A stretch of DNA of 64,000 nucleotides from Hyphomicrobiales bacterium (GCA_900465685.1 UEGR01000013.1:124001-188000); one strand, 5' to 3'; shown: positions 51,018-61,084, numbered from the stretch's first letter. Notes: generated from the sequence alone by a model not told the origin. Translations and numbers: made by a program.

Positions 51018-53651
51018 TTACCAGTTCACGCGCATGCCGAGCTTTCCGTTCCATGCGTAATTATCGGCATCAAACGTGGTGCTGTAACTGACATTGCCGT
51101 AGAGCGACATATTCTTGGTAATTTGCCTTGTGGCGCCGCCTCCGATTTCGATCCATGTCTCTTCGAGATCGGACTTGAACGGAACAAACCCGGTTGCGGA
51201 CGAAATGTCGACCTGAGCCTTCGCCGTGAATTCGTGCCAGAGATTGACACGACCCCAAACTGTCGCCAGACGCGCTGGCTCGGTTGTGGTTGCTTCCTCA
51301 ACGGCCCATGTGCGGGATATGCGGGCACCGATACGTCCCGCCAGAGAATTCAAATCGTCGTACCGAATGTCGGCGGCGCCATCATTGAAGTCATCGAAGT
51401 TGATGGTTTGCCAGATGAGTTGCGCCTGCGGTTCGATTTGCCACTGGTTGCCGAGATCAAAGGGATAGCCGCCCTCAAGCGAGGCCGCAAAACCGAACCC
51501 TTTGACATCCTGATCAGGGAAGCCAAATTCCGTGGCCCGGTTTGAACTGGTTGTCATGTTGTACCAGGTGCCTTGCAGGACGCCATCGAGATACCAGCCA
51601 TTGTCTCCAAGACGCGTCCAGTAGCCACCGATGGAGTATGCATCGAAATCATTGCGCCCTGCATCGCGCGTTTCGATCAGCCGGTTCTGGGTCACATCCA
51701 TGCGTCCGTGACCATAAGCGATATACATGCCGGCATGATCGGTAACGCCGTCGGCTTCGTGACGATAGAAATCGAGCCCGGCCTGTATTGCGCCAAACCG
51801 GTAGTCGTATTCGGGCGCGCCATCGTAAATGCCATTGGTGTCGCCGTTACGGTGCCCCGAATGACCCAGTCCCCGAACCCAGTAGCCGTTGAATTTCGGG
51901 TCAGCGCCAATATCCGTGCGGCCTTTAAGTTGTTCCTCTTCGCCGACGCGCTCATGATAGGAACCTATCAACTGCCTGCCATAAATCGCTCCGATCGAGG
52001 GGATCGCGGCATAAAGAGACACTTCAGGACGATAATCAGGCGTCGGGTCCGGGATTGGCGGCACCGGTGGACTTGGTGGGGCCGGAGGAATCGGAGGGGT
52101 GGGTGGCACCGGCGTGATTTCCGACCGGAGATACCAGTTCTCTTCGCCAGAAGCGTCAACGCTGCTTCGATAAAGCGAATATTCGTAAGGGCCTGCCACG
52201 ACCGGTGCGACGAGGTGGAACGCTCCGGCGCTGGTCGTTCCGTCGTTGACCGTATCGACAACGAGAATGCCGTTTCCCGTGGTGAGCGCCCCTTGTCCGC
52301 CCGCATTGGCGATCAGCAACCGGCTCGAACCGGATGCAGTGCCGCCGTCGATGATCAGGCGGTCGGACGGGGAACCATCCGTATCAAGATAGGTATTGAG
52401 GCCAATCTGGCCCGCATTGCCGGTATAGTTGCCGACAGTCAATGTCTTGTAAGTGCTGCCGTCGGGCGCGCTGAACTGAATGAGACTATCAGTGTTGGTA
52501 AGTTCGGTGATGTTCGAGTTGCCAGTGACGTTCCATTTTGAATTATCGGACAAGGACAGGTTTGATGTGCTGCCGGCTTCTGTCTGGGCTGCTCCTGTCA
52601 GCTGAGAGTCGGATGCCGTTAAATCGAGACGCGCTTCACTGGCTACCTCGAGAACATTGGAATTGCCGGTGACGGATGACGAGGTCAGATCGAGGTCGAG
52701 AAATGCCGTACCGCCAAAGACGCGAATAGCTGTCGCATTGGCTGCAGTTATTTCAGCGCCTGAAATCTGCGCCGTGTTATTGCCTGCTGCGCCATAAAGC
52801 GCGCGCGCGCTGGTTCCTACTGTCGAAATCGAACCGCCGGTCATCGTCAGATTGCTATTGCCACTCAGATAGATGCCAGAAGCAGATGCTCCTGTCGTGC
52901 TGACAGATGTGTCAGTCAAGGTGACGGTTGCGGCAGTGCCGGTTTGAATGCCAGTCGCACTGCTCTCGATAGACGAGTTGGTCAGTGAAAGAGTGCCTTG
53001 CAAGACGACAGCGCCGCGCTCGGCGCCAGAAATTACTGTCAGTCCTGTGCCAGTTATGCTGGAGCCCGGAGCATCGATCCAAAGCGCGAGGCCGCTTCCT
53101 GTTTCGACCATACTGTCGATAAGTGTAATCTGACTGTCGGAAAAGGCTGCGACACCCGTCGCGATCAATGCGTTGATGGTACTGTTACGCATCTCGATGC
53201 GGCCTGTAGTTCCAGCGATAATGCCGTAACCCACATTGTCGATCTGGATATCAGTCCCGTCGGCGGTGACAAGGCTACCGCCAGAGGAGACGATTCCATC
53301 GGCACCGCTGCCCGTCGTATGGATTGTTGTGCCGTTGTAGAGATTTATTTGAGAACTCCGCAGGGCCTGTGCGCCGATGGCATTGCCGCCGCCAGTTGTA
53401 ATCGTGAGGGGTGAAAAGCTCTGAATATTGCCGCCGTTGCGCGACAGCAGCGCAATGCCATCGGTTCCGCCCGTCGTTCCTGTATCAATGGTGCCCGAGG
53501 CGGTGACGGTGACACCGTCGGCCAAAACCTGCTGAGCCATAGCTAGACGCGGTGAAAACGACAGCGTGCACAAGAAAGTCGCAGAAGAAAGCAGACTGAC
53601 CAGCAGCCGACTGACAGACTTGTGTGGCATTACAGATGACAGGTTGAACAT
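51018..53651 (-). CDS. Pertactin-like autotransporter
   Basis: 877 residues from the ATG at 53651 (GGAGAGG upstream). Order: extended signal peptide ending LAMAQQ (about residue 40); a beta-helix passenger (about 40-520) of repeated G-S-T-N-rich rungs such as ITLIDSMVETGSGLALWIDAPGSSI and LSLTNSSIESSATGIQTG. Then a proline-rich linker with about nine PP or PxPP steps, ending near residue 580. Last comes a C-terminal translocator barrel of about 280 residues, ending GKLGMRVNW with the usual terminal aromatic. Predicted outer-membrane anchored surface protein with adhesin-type passenger; no protease triad seen. Ligand unknown. Confidence 0.93.
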   Translation of the reverse strand: MFNLSSVMPHKSVSRLLVSLLSSATFLCTLSFSPRLAMAQQVLADGVTVTASGTIDTGTTGGTDGIALLSRNGGNIQSFSPLTITTGGGNAIGAQALRSSQINLYNGTTIHTTGSGADGIVSSGGSLVTADGTDIQIDNVGYGIIAGTTGRIEMRNSTINALIATGVAAFSDSQITLIDSMVETGSGLALWIDAPGSSITGTGLTVISGAERGAVVLQGTLSLTNSSIESSATGIQTGTAATVTLTDTSVSTTGASASGIYLSGNSNLTMTGGSISTVGTSARALYGAAGNNTAQISGAEITAANATAIRVFGGTAFLDLDLTSSSVTGNSNVLEVASEARLDLTASDSQLTGAAQTEAGSTSNLSLSDNSKWNVTGNSNITELTNTDSLIQFSAPDGSTYKTLTVGNYTGNAGQIGLNTYLDTDGSPSDRLIIDGGTASGSSRLLIANAGGQGALTTGNGILVVDTVNDGTTSAGAFHLVAPVVAGPYEYSLYRSSVDASGEENWYLRSEITPVPPTPPIPPAPPSPPVPPIPDPTPDYRPEVSLYAAIPSIGAIYGRQLIGSYHERVGEEEQLKGRTDIGADPKFNGYWVRGLGHSGHRNGDTNGIYDGAPEYDYRFGAIQAGLDFYRHEADGVTDHAGMYIAYGHGRMDVTQNRLIETRDAGRNDFDAYSIGGYWTRLGDNGWYLDGVLQGTWYNMTTSSNRATEFGFPDQDVKGFGFAASLEGGYPFDLGNQWQIEPQAQLIWQTINFDDFNDGAADIRYDDLNSLAGRIGARISRTWAVEEATTTEPARLATVWGRVNLWHEFTAKAQVDISSATGFVPFKSDLEETWIEIGGGATRQITKNMSLYGNVSYSTTFDADNYAWNGKLGMRVNW

Positions 53652-53774
53652 TCGCACCTCTCCGTCCCACTCGTCGGAGATTAGCTCATGATTCTTTAGG
53701 TGGAAAAAGCTTGTTACAGTAAAGTACGCTCGTTCTGACGCGCATAAGATGGATAATTGTCCAGATAACGGCGA

Positions 53775-54692
53775 TCAATCTCGACTTTTTTCTTTGTCGG
53801 AAAGCGCTGTATACTCATCAGCAAGAAAGTCGAGGAGCGCGCGAACGGAGGGGAGAAGACCCCGGCGTGACGGAAATGCGGCGTGGATTATGCCGGTACG
53901 CGGCGCCCAACCGGGCAGGACGTCGACGAGTTGTCCGGCTTTCACATCCTCTTCAATCACCATCGTGGGAAACTGGCAAACGCCAATACCTTGAAGGGCG
54001 GCCAGTCGTAATGCCACCATGTCATCGGTGATCAGCGAGGGCTTGTAAGGGATTTCAGCCGTTGCGCCGTTCGGGCCTTGTAGGTTCCATTCGAAGTTGT
54101 TTTTGGACGATCCCCAGGCAAGACCGGGCATATTGGCAAGGTCGGCTGGCGCTGGTCGGTGACCGTCCGGGAAAAATTTCGGACTTGCCACCAGTCGTTG
54201 GCGGCTGTCCGCTAGTTTGCGGATGATGAGATCGCTATCGTCGAGCGGAGGAAACCGCACCCGAATGGCAAGATCGAAGCCCTCGCGGATGACATCCACC
54301 CGTCGATTAGTGCTTTCCAGTTCCACTTTCACTTTGGGATATTTCGCCATAAAACGCGCAATCATTTCTCCGACCTGAAAATAGATCACAGAGGCTGGGC
54401 AACTCACACGCACCGTGCCTTTCGGTTCCACTTGCATGCGGGCAATGACGTCGAGAGCCGCATCGGCCTCGACCATCATGGCAAGGCAATGGCGATAAAA
54501 CTCCTGACCGAGTTCGGTCACTGCGAACTGTCGGGTGGTGCGTTGGATGAGACGAACGCGAAGATCTTCTTCCAGCAGGCCGATCCGGCGGCTCAGACGA
54601 GAACGCGGTAGGCCAAGCTGTCTGGCTGCGGCTGAAAAGCCGCCAAGTTCCACGACTTTCACGAATAGGCGCAGATCATTGAGATCGGTCAC
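53775..54692 (-). CDS. LysR-family transcriptional regulator
   Basis: 305 residues. N-terminal helix-turn-helix (LNDLRLFVKVVELGGFSAAARQLGLPRSRLSRRIGLLEEDLRVRLIQRTTRQFAVTELG) and a LysR-substrate domain (GTVRVSCPASVIYFQVGEMIARFMAKYPKVKVELESTNRRVDVIREGFDLAIRV). Divergent from the YcaC-like hydrolase gene, which it probably controls. A palindrome, TGTCCTG-TTTT-CAGGACA, lies 15 bases upstream of its start. Confidence 0.94.
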   Translation of the reverse strand: MTDLNDLRLFVKVVELGGFSAAARQLGLPRSRLSRRIGLLEEDLRVRLIQRTTRQFAVTELGQEFYRHCLAMMVEADAALDVIARMQVEPKGTVRVSCPASVIYFQVGEMIARFMAKYPKVKVELESTNRRVDVIREGFDLAIRVRFPPLDDSDLIIRKLADSRQRLVASPKFFPDGHRPAPADLANMPGLAWGSSKNNFEWNLQGPNGATAEIPYKPSLITDDMVALRLAALQGIGVCQFPTMVIEEDVKAGQLVDVLPGWAPRTGIIHAAFPSRRGLLPSVRALLDFLADEYTALSDKEKSRD

Positions 54693-54706
54693 GGCTGCTC
54701 TTTCAT

Positions 54707-54724
54707 TGTCCTGTTTTCAGGACA
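54707..54724. promoter_or_regulatory. Palindrome in the LysR/hydrolase divergent promoter
   Basis: TGTCCTG (54707-54713) and CAGGACA (54718-54724) are perfect inverted arms around TTTT, next to the LysR start. A second inverted repeat, GCTGT-TCAC-ACAGC, lies at 54796-54809. Paired sites are usual for LysR regulators: an autorepression site and an activation site. Confidence 0.55.
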
Positions 54725-54833
54725 GATTAACCCGAAATCCGATCTACAGGCCAGTTTGTTTCATTCCTATCTTGCTCTCAGACGATGAATTCAACGCTGT
54801 TCACACAGCAAACGAGTGAAAAGGAGGACTAAA

Positions 54834-55514
54834 ATGAGCAGCCCAGCAAACTTCCATGGTGAGCGTCCGGTAATCGATCCGAACGATGCAGTCATGCTTC
54901 TGATCGATCATCAAAGCGGTCTGTTTCAGACTGTTGCAGACATGCCAATGCCGGTCCTGCGTAATCATGCAGCAGCGCTTGCCCGCATGGCGACGCTGAC
55001 GAAGATGCCGGTCATCACGACGGCATCTGTGCCGCAGGGGCCCAATGGCCCGCTGATTCCCGAGATTCATGAGAACGCGCCCCATGCTCAATATGTGGCA
55101 AGGCGAGGCGAGATCAACGCTTGGGACAATTCCGAGTTCGTCAAGGCAGTTAAGGCGACCGGTCGCAAAACGCTTATTATCGCAGGTACAATTACCAGCG
55201 TTTGCATGGCGTTCCCGGCCATCAGCGCGGTTCAGGACGGATATAAAGTATTCGCTGTCGTCGACGCGTCCGGCACCTATTCCAAGATGGCGCAGGAAAT
55301 CACCTTGGCACGCATTGTTCAGGCCGGAGTCGTGCCGATGGACACGGCCGCGGTGGCGTCGGAACTCCAGAAGACATGGCATCGCGACGATGCGCAGGAA
55401 TGGGCGAATGTCTACACGAAGATTTTCCCTCCCTACCAGCTTCTGATCGAGAGCTACATGAAGGCTCAGGACGTCGAAAAAAACAACGAGCAGCTCGATT
55501 CACAGCGCAGCTGA
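54834..55514 (+). CDS. Isochorismatase-family hydrolase, YcaC-like
   Basis: 226 residues; AAGGAGG precedes the ATG. Close in wording to E. coli Yca[99 protein letters not shown]. The catalytic Asp (LLIDHQ) and nucleophilic Cys (TSVCMAF) are present. The usual Lys position falls in ARRGEINAW and appears to be Arg, as in YcaC-type members. Substrate unknown. Divergent from a LysR gene and closed by a strong terminator. Confidence 0.9.
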   Translation: MSSPANFHGERPVIDPNDAVMLLIDHQSGLFQTVADMPMPVLRNHAAALARMATLTKMPVITTASVPQGPNGPLIPEIHENAPHAQYVARRGEINAWDNSEFVKAVKATGRKTLIIAGTITSVCMAFPAISAVQDGYKVFAVVDASGTYSKMAQEITLARIVQAGVVPMDTAAVASELQKTWHRDDAQEWANVYTKIFPPYQLLIESYMKAQDVEKNNEQLDSQRS

Positions 55515-55524
55515 TCAGAACGAG

Positions 55525-55554
55525 AAAGGGCGGCAATCATTGCCGCCCTTTTTT
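55525..55554 (+). terminator. Strong intrinsic terminator after the YcaC-like gene
   Basis: AAAGGGCGGCAA (55525-55536) pairs perfectly with TTGCCGCCCTTT (55540-55551) around a 3-base loop and runs into six T. A classic rho-independent terminator starting 11 bases after the stop. Confidence 0.93.
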
Positions 55555-55735
55555 GCAATTGAAGCGTCTGATTTGACTATATTCCTCTACGGCGCCTGCT
55601 TCGGATGGGGATTGCTTAAATTTATACGATCATATGAATTGGAGATGCATAATCAAACTATCATGTGATTGACGGTTGATCGCTATTCACGAAATTATAG
55701 CCCATCTACATAGCTTATATGCAAGGGAGGTTTGC

Positions 55736-57763
55736 ATGTGGAGGGTTGGAATTGACGTTGGCGGTACTTTTACGGATTTGTTTGCCTGGGAGGAAAAGAC
55801 CGGCAATCAGGTTACCGCTAAAGTCCTGACAACAAAGCAGGATCGTTCCATCGCAGTCCTTGAATCCATTGAAAAAGCCGGGATCGATATTTCGGATATT
55901 TCATATCTGATGCACGGTACGACGACTGCGACCAATGCGCTGATCGAGCGCAGCTATCCCGATGCTGCGTTCATCACGACGGACGGCTTTCGTGACACGA
56001 TCGAAATAGGACGCCAGCATCGTCAGTACCTATACGATCCCTATCAGACAAAGCCCAAGCCGGTTATTAAGCGGCGATACCGGTACACGATCCCGGAGCG
56101 CGTGAATGTTCGCGGTGAATCCGAGCGTCCGATGGATGTCGGCGCGGCACGTGAGGTCGCTTCCAGAATTAAAGAGGCGGGCATCCAGTCGGTTGGTATC
56201 GGCTTTATCAACTCCTATGTCGGTGCGCAGCATGAAGAACAAATGCGCGATATTCTGCTTGAATATTGCCCGGAAATTCATGTTGTTCTCTCTGCGGAAA
56301 CGCGTCCGATTTTCCGCGAACATGGTCGCTTTGTAACGACTGCCGTTCGTGCGGCGTGCATGCCGGTCATGGTCAAATATATGGACGATCTGGAGAACCG
56401 CCTTGGTCAGCACGGCTTTGGTGGAAAACTCCTGATCCTGAAGAGCAGCGGCGGTGTCATGTCGGCTGGTGCGGCACGCCAGCACCCGGAAGACATGCTG
56501 GAATCCGGTCCGGCTGGCGGTGTGGCCTATGCCGGGTATCTTACCAAGCAGAGCGGCTTTGAGCGCATCTTGCATACCGACGTCGGCGGTACGAGCTTCG
56601 ATGTTTCCATCGTCGAGAATGGCAAAGGCCTGATTACGCGCGATCACGAACTTGAGTGGGAAGTGCCGATCGTCGTTCCCATGCTTGACATCCACAGCGT
56701 GGGTTCGGGTGGTGGCTCCATCGGTTGGGTTGATCAGGGTGGTTCCTTGCGTGTGGGTCCCAAAAGTGCCGGTTCCGAGCCGGGGCCGGTATGCTATGGC
56801 AGGGGCGGTACGCAGCCGACAATCACCGACGCCAATTTGATCCTTGGTCGTCTCGATCCGACGCTGAATGGCAAGTTTGATCTGGACGCAGTGGCCGCTG
56901 AAAGGGCTATTTCCGCACTTGCGGAGAAGATCGGACTGTCCACGCTTGCGACCGCCGAAGGCATGATCCGTATCGGTTGCGAATACATGGCTCAAGCCGT
57001 CAAAAAAGTTCTCGTTGCCCGTGGTCGTGATCCGCGTGATTTCGTCTATGCGAGCTTCGGTGGCGCAGGTGCGTTGCATGCCTGTATTGTGGCCAAGTCG
57101 ATGAATATTCCAAAGGTCATCGTTCCGCCTCATGCAGGTGTCGCTTCAGCATTTGGGGCAACAGCAATGGATCTGCGTCAGGATATTGAGCAGTTCTATT
57201 ATTCGCCGGTCAAGGAAGCGGACCTGGGCAAAATCAATGCCATCCTTGCGGATTTGGAAGAGAAAGCCACACAAGCCTTGCTGGATCAGGGTTTCCAGAA
57301 CAAGAGTGATATCGAACTCATCAGAACGGCCCAGATGCGTTATGTCGGGCAGTCCTATGAGGTGGAAACACCCTTGCCGCAAGGCGTGCTAACGGTCGAA
57401 CAGTTACCTGATATCGAGAACGATTTCCATGCTGTTCACAAGCAGGAGTTTGGCGTCAGTTCTGAAGACTTTGCGCCGACTTTTGTTTCCTTCGGCGTAA
57501 CCGCTATTGGCCGGATGGAGGATCCGCCAGCAGTCGAAATCGCGCAGTCTTCAGGCGAAGAGATTCTCAAAGGCCAACGCGATGTCTATTTCGATGGCGA
57601 ATGGACCAGTTGCAACGTCTATGACGGTGAAGCGCTGGGTGCCCGACACGAGATCACCGGTCCAGCAATCATCGAATATGAGCACGCTTGTACGGTCCTG
57701 CCGCCAAAGACGCAGGCGCATGTCAACACGACAGGTTCGCTTGTCATCGACATTGAAATCTGA
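55736..57763 (+). CDS. HyuA-type hydantoinase/oxoprolinase, ATP-binding subunit
   Basis: 675 residues from the ATG at 55736, behind AAGGGAGG. N-terminal Hydant_A_N (WRVGIDVGGTFTDLFAWEEKTG, MHGTTTATNALIERS) and the actin-like hydantoinase A domain (LIVKSSGG-type LLILKSSGGVMSAGAARQHP, ESGPAGGVAYAGYL, HTDVGGTSFDVSIV, GSGGGSIGWVDQGGSLRVGPKSAGSEPGPVCYGRGG). These enzymes use ATP to open cyclic amides such as N-methylhydantoin, 5-oxoproline or related lactams, together with HyuB. The next genes encode HyuB and an FAD amine oxidase. Confidence 0.94.
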   Translation: MWRVGIDVGGTFTDLFAWEEKTGNQVTAKVLTTKQDRSIAVLESIEKAGIDISDISYLMHGTTTATNALIERSYPDAAFITTDGFRDTIEIGRQHRQYLYDPYQTKPKPVIKRRYRYTIPERVNVRGESERPMDVGAAREVASRIKEAGIQSVGIGFINSYVGAQHEEQMRDILLEYCPEIHVVLSAETRPIFREHGRFVTTAVRAACMPVMVKYMDDLENRLGQHGFGGKLLILKSSGGVMSAGAARQHPEDMLESGPAGGVAYAGYLTKQSGFERILHTDVGGTSFDVSIVENGKGLITRDHELEWEVPIVVPMLDIHSVGSGGGSIGWVDQGGSLRVGPKSAGSEPGPVCYGRGGTQPTITDANLILGRLDPTLNGKFDLDAVAAERAISALAEKIGLSTLATAEGMIRIGCEYMAQAVKKVLVARGRDPRDFVYASFGGAGALHACIVAKSMNIPKVIVPPHAGVASAFGATAMDLRQDIEQFYYSPVKEADLGKINAILADLEEKATQALLDQGFQNKSDIELIRTAQMRYVGQSYEVETPLPQGVLTVEQLPDIENDFHAVHKQEFGVSSEDFAPTFVSFGVTAIGRMEDPPAVEIAQSSGEEILKGQRDVYFDGEWTSCNVYDGEALGARHEITGPAIIEYEHACTVLPPKTQAHVNTTGSLVIDIEI

Positions 57764-57777
57764 GGGAGGAGACAGTG

Positions 57778-59553
57778 ATGGATAGCCAAACCACTCAACA
57801 TGATGTCGATAACGACATTGATCCGATCACCTTTGAAGTCATGCGCAGCATTTTCGAGTTTGCCAGCGACCGCATGGCGACCGTGCTTCAACGCTCATCC
57901 TTTTCGCCAATTCTGGCAGATATGCTTGATTTCTCCAATGCAATCTACGACGCCGACCTGCAATTGTTGAGCCAGGCTGCAAACTGCCCGGTGCATCTTG
58001 CGGCGATGAAGTTCAGCGCGGAGGAAGCCGTCAATAGCATCGGCAAGGAGAATGTTCTCGAAGGCGATGTGCTGGTTCTAAACGACCCGTATCGTGGTGG
58101 TACCCACATCAATGACATCACCTTCACCAAGCCGATCTTCTACAAAAAGCAACTGATTGGTTATGGGGTCAGCCGTGGTCATTGGATGGATCTGGGCGGC
58201 GGCGGTGCCGGTGGCCAGTCCTTCAGTACCCATATTGCTGCTGAGGGTTTGCGCCTGCCGCCGTTGAAAATCTACTCGCAGGGAAAACTCAACGAAGACC
58301 TGATTGCGATTATCCTGAACAATACGCGCACGCCTCACTTCATCAAGGGCGATATTCAGGCGCATCTCGGTGCACTGCTGGCTGCCGAACAGGAAATGCA
58401 GCGCGCCTGTGATCGCTACGGCGTTGAAATTGTCCAGAAAGCCATGAAGAAAATACAGGCTTATACGGAAAAGATGGTTCGCGAGAGCATTCGCACGATC
58501 CCCAATGGTATCTATGAGGCGGAAGACTATGCCGACACGGACGGCATTAGCCAGCAGCGTGTGAAGGTTAAGGTCAAGTTGGAAATCGGTGATACGTCGA
58601 TCAAAGTCGATTTCACGGGAACCGACCCAATCTGCCAGGGTGCGATCAACTCACCCCGTGCCAATACAATGTCTGCGGCGCTTTATTCATTGCAGTTCTT
58701 CCTGGCGCCTGATGCTCCGCAAAATCAGGGCCTGTTCAATCCGATCGAGGTGGTGCTTCCAGAAGGTTGCTGGCTGAATGCCCAATGGCCCGCGCCGACT
58801 ATCGGTTGTACCACGCTAACGGCATCCAAAATCACCAGTGCAATCTGGCAGGCCTTGGCAAAGGCCATTCCGGAACGGGTGACCGGGTCCACGTGTTCGG
58901 ATGCGAATTGGTTCGTTGCAAGCTGCACCGACGGTCAGGGCAAGACGGATGTCTTTTCCGATCTTCCGGCTGGCGGTTGGGGTGGAACGCCTTATTCGGA
59001 TGGCATGAACGTCACAATGGATCCGCTCGGCAACTGCATGAACATGGCTGCGGAAACGGCTGAACTGTTCTTCCCGATTGCCTATGAAGCTTTTGAGCTG
59101 AGAAGCGATTCAGCAGGCGCGGGTCGGTATCGCGGCGGATTGGGTGCCCGGTTCAAAGTGCGCTTCTTTGGCGGGGGTGAACTCGGCATGGAAACATCGC
59201 GCACTTTGGCTGGAAGTCCAGGCGCAGCGGGCGGTCTACCAAGCGTTGTGCAACGTGCGAGCCATATAGGAGCTGACGGTTCGGCAGCGGTGATTGGCGG
59301 CATCGATGGCGATGGCGTGTGGCATAATCCACTGTTGGCCTCGCATAAATTCGCAGCCGGCGAAACATTCATGTTCGAAAGCACCGGCGGTGGAGGTTGG
59401 GGCAACCCCAAGACGCGCGCAGTTAACGATGTGCTGGAAGATGTGTTGGATGAGTACATCACCGTAGACGCCGCCAAGGAACTCTATGGTGTGATCATCG
59501 ATCCCAAGACGCTGAAGCTCGACGAAGCCGCTACTCTCGCCTTGAGAGCCTAG
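57778..59553 (+). CDS. HyuB-type hydantoinase/oxoprolinase subunit
   Basis: 591 residues. Hydantoinase B family throughout: DPITFEVMRSIFEFASDRMATVLQRSSFSPILADMLDFSNAIYDAD, VLVLNDPYRGGTHINDITFTKPIF, GVSRGHWMDLGGGGAGGQSFSTHIAAEGLRLPPLKIY and GAINSPRANTMSAALYSLQFFL. The C-terminus has DSAGAGRYRGGLGARFKVRF. Forms the hydrolytic complex with HyuA. Fourteen bases separate the genes; GAGGGAGGAGA provides the ribosome site, and a GTG one codon earlier is equally possible. No fusion of A and B as in eukaryotic 5-oxoprolinase. Confidence 0.94.
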   Translation: MDSQTTQHDVDNDIDPITFEVMRSIFEFASDRMATVLQRSSFSPILADMLDFSNAIYDADLQLLSQAANCPVHLAAMKFSAEEAVNSIGKENVLEGDVLVLNDPYRGGTHINDITFTKPIFYKKQLIGYGVSRGHWMDLGGGGAGGQSFSTHIAAEGLRLPPLKIYSQGKLNEDLIAIILNNTRTPHFIKGDIQAHLGALLAAEQEMQRACDRYGVEIVQKAMKKIQAYTEKMVRESIRTIPNGIYEAEDYADTDGISQQRVKVKVKLEIGDTSIKVDFTGTDPICQGAINSPRANTMSAALYSLQFFLAPDAPQNQGLFNPIEVVLPEGCWLNAQWPAPTIGCTTLTASKITSAIWQALAKAIPERVTGSTCSDANWFVASCTDGQGKTDVFSDLPAGGWGGTPYSDGMNVTMDPLGNCMNMAAETAELFFPIAYEAFELRSDSAGAGRYRGGLGARFKVRFFGGGELGMETSRTLAGSPGAAGGLPSVVQRASHIGADGSAAVIGGIDGDGVWHNPLLASHKFAAGETFMFESTGGGGWGNPKTRAVNDVLEDVLDEYITVDAAKELYGVIIDPKTLKLDEAATLALRA

Positions 59554-59581
59554 GCTACCGTATCAACCCGGCGAATAGCAT

Positions 59582-59606
59582 GCGCGGCACCTTTGTGGTG
59601 CCGCGC
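59582..59606 (+). terminator. Intercistronic hairpin after HyuB gene
   Basis: GCGCGGCAC (59582-59590) pairs perfectly with GTGCCGCGC (59598-59606) around a 7-base loop. No T-run follows, so it more likely stabilises the hyuAB message or attenuates expression of the oxidase gene than fully terminates. Confidence 0.5.
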
Positions 59607-59670
59607 GACGGGAAAACTTCGGCCGAATCCATCCTCCAGACCGGATCTGAGTGAGAAGGCAGAAATCATT

Positions 59671-61074
59671 ATGAAATTCCGGTTCTCAAAACCGCTTAAA
59701 CGAAGCTTCTGGCAGGAATCCATTGATCCTATCGCCCCTTGCGAGCCGTTGCAGGGGAACGAGCGGGCCGATATCGCGATTGTCGGTGGAGGCTTCGTAG
59801 GTCTGTGGACCGCGATTACTATCAAGCAACATGAGCCGGATTGCCGTGTTGTTGTTCTGGAAGCGGACGTGTGCGGCGGCGGCGCGTCTGGGAGAAACGG
59901 TGGCTTCGTCATGTCCTGGTGGCCGAAAATCGGCACGCTGAGGTCGTTCTGTAGCGAACAGGAAGCACTTTTTCTGGGTCAAAGCTCGGAAAAGGCGATC
60001 TACGAACTTGATGAGTTTTGCCAGGCCCACAACATCGACGCGCATTTTGTGCAGAAGGGATGGCTCTGGACTGCCACAACGCCAGCCCATGTCGACTCAT
60101 GGAATGGAACCCTTGAGGCGTGCGAACGATTGGGGGTCAGGCCTTTTGAACGTCTCTCGAACGATGAGATCAGACGACGCACGGGTTCTACAAAGCATCT
60201 GTCAGGTGTTTTCGAAGCGTCCAATGCAACAGTACAGCCCGCAGCACTGGTGCGAGGCATGCGCCGCGTTGCGATGGAACTTGGCGTCATTATTCACGAG
60301 AATTCACCCGTTAATCAGATCGAGGCAGCCTCACTCCTTCAGCTGAAAACGGACCGGGGCGCGGTGTCAGCCGAAAAGATAGTGCTGGCAACAAATGCAT
60401 GGTCTGCTTCTATACCCGAACTTGCCCGGCTGATTACTCCGGTCAACAGTGCAATTGTGGTGACGTCACCACTTGGCGATGATCTTGACGAGCTTGGCTG
60501 GGTTGGGGGTGAATCGATTACGGACTCACAACTGATGGTTGATTATTATCGTACCACGCGGGATGGGCGTATCGCTTTTGGTAAAGGCACAGGCGCGATC
60601 TCGTTTGGCGCGGAGATCAATGGTGTCTTCAGTGAAGACCAGAAAAGCATAGATCTCACCAAAGCGGATTTGCTCTCGACTTACCCGACTTTGGCTGGCC
60701 GCGCCGTCAGTCACAGCTGGTCTGGGCCGATTGATCGGACTTACGACAGCCTGCCTGTTTTCGGTGTTCTGAAGGGGCATCGAAACATTTTCTACGGCAT
60801 AGGCTGGAGCGGTAACGGCGTTGGTCCAAGCCGGATGGGTGGACGCATTCTTGCAAGTTTGGCGCTTGATCGTGATGACGAATGGAGCCGGTCATCCTTG
60901 GTTGGCCGCCAGTGCAGGGCGTTTCCGCCTGAGCCGCTACGTTATCTCGGCGGAAATCTGGTGCGAAACGCTGTTATTCGCAAAGAGCGGGCCGAGATGC
61001 GCGGTGTCAAGCCAGCTGTTATTGACAAGGTTCTGGCGGGACTCGCCCCTTCGGGCCTTGAAGACAAATCGTGA
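59671..61074 (+). CDS. FAD-dependent amine/amino-acid oxidase (DAO family)
   Basis: 467 residues from the ATG at 59671. The N-terminal extension FSKPLKRSFWQESIDP precedes a Rossmann FAD site (ADIAIVGGGFVGLWTAITIKQHEPDCRVVVLEADVCGGGASGRNGGFVMSWWPK). The layout resembles the gamma-glutamylputrescine oxidase (PuuB/OrdL) and sarcosine-oxidase relatives. The C-terminal FAD contact is NIFYGIGWSGNGVGPSRMGGRILASLAL. It probably oxidises an amine or N-methyl amino acid released by the hydantoinase. Cytoplasmic, no signal. Confidence 0.92.
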   Translation: MKFRFSKPLKRSFWQESIDPIAPCEPLQGNERADIAIVGGGFVGLWTAITIKQHEPDCRVVVLEADVCGGGASGRNGGFVMSWWPKIGTLRSFCSEQEALFLGQSSEKAIYELDEFCQAHNIDAHFVQKGWLWTATTPAHVDSWNGTLEACERLGVRPFERLSNDEIRRRTGSTKHLSGVFEASNATVQPAALVRGMRRVAMELGVIIHENSPVNQIEAASLLQLKTDRGAVSAEKIVLATNAWSASIPELARLITPVNSAIVVTSPLGDDLDELGWVGGESITDSQLMVDYYRTTRDGRIAFGKGTGAISFGAEINGVFSEDQKSIDLTKADLLSTYPTLAGRAVSHSWSGPIDRTYDSLPVFGVLKGHRNIFYGIGWSGNGVGPSRMGGRILASLALDRDDEWSRSSLVGRQCRAFPPEPLRYLGGNLVRNAVIRKERAEMRGVKPAVIDKVLAGLAPSGLEDKS

Positions 61075-61084
61075 GGAGATGGTG

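Noticed and set aside
54834-55514. N-carbamoylsarcosine amidase that would complete a creatinine pathway with the hydantoinase
   Set aside because: The sequence follows YcaC closely, is separated from hyuA by a strong terminator and 220 bases, and has its own LysR gene.
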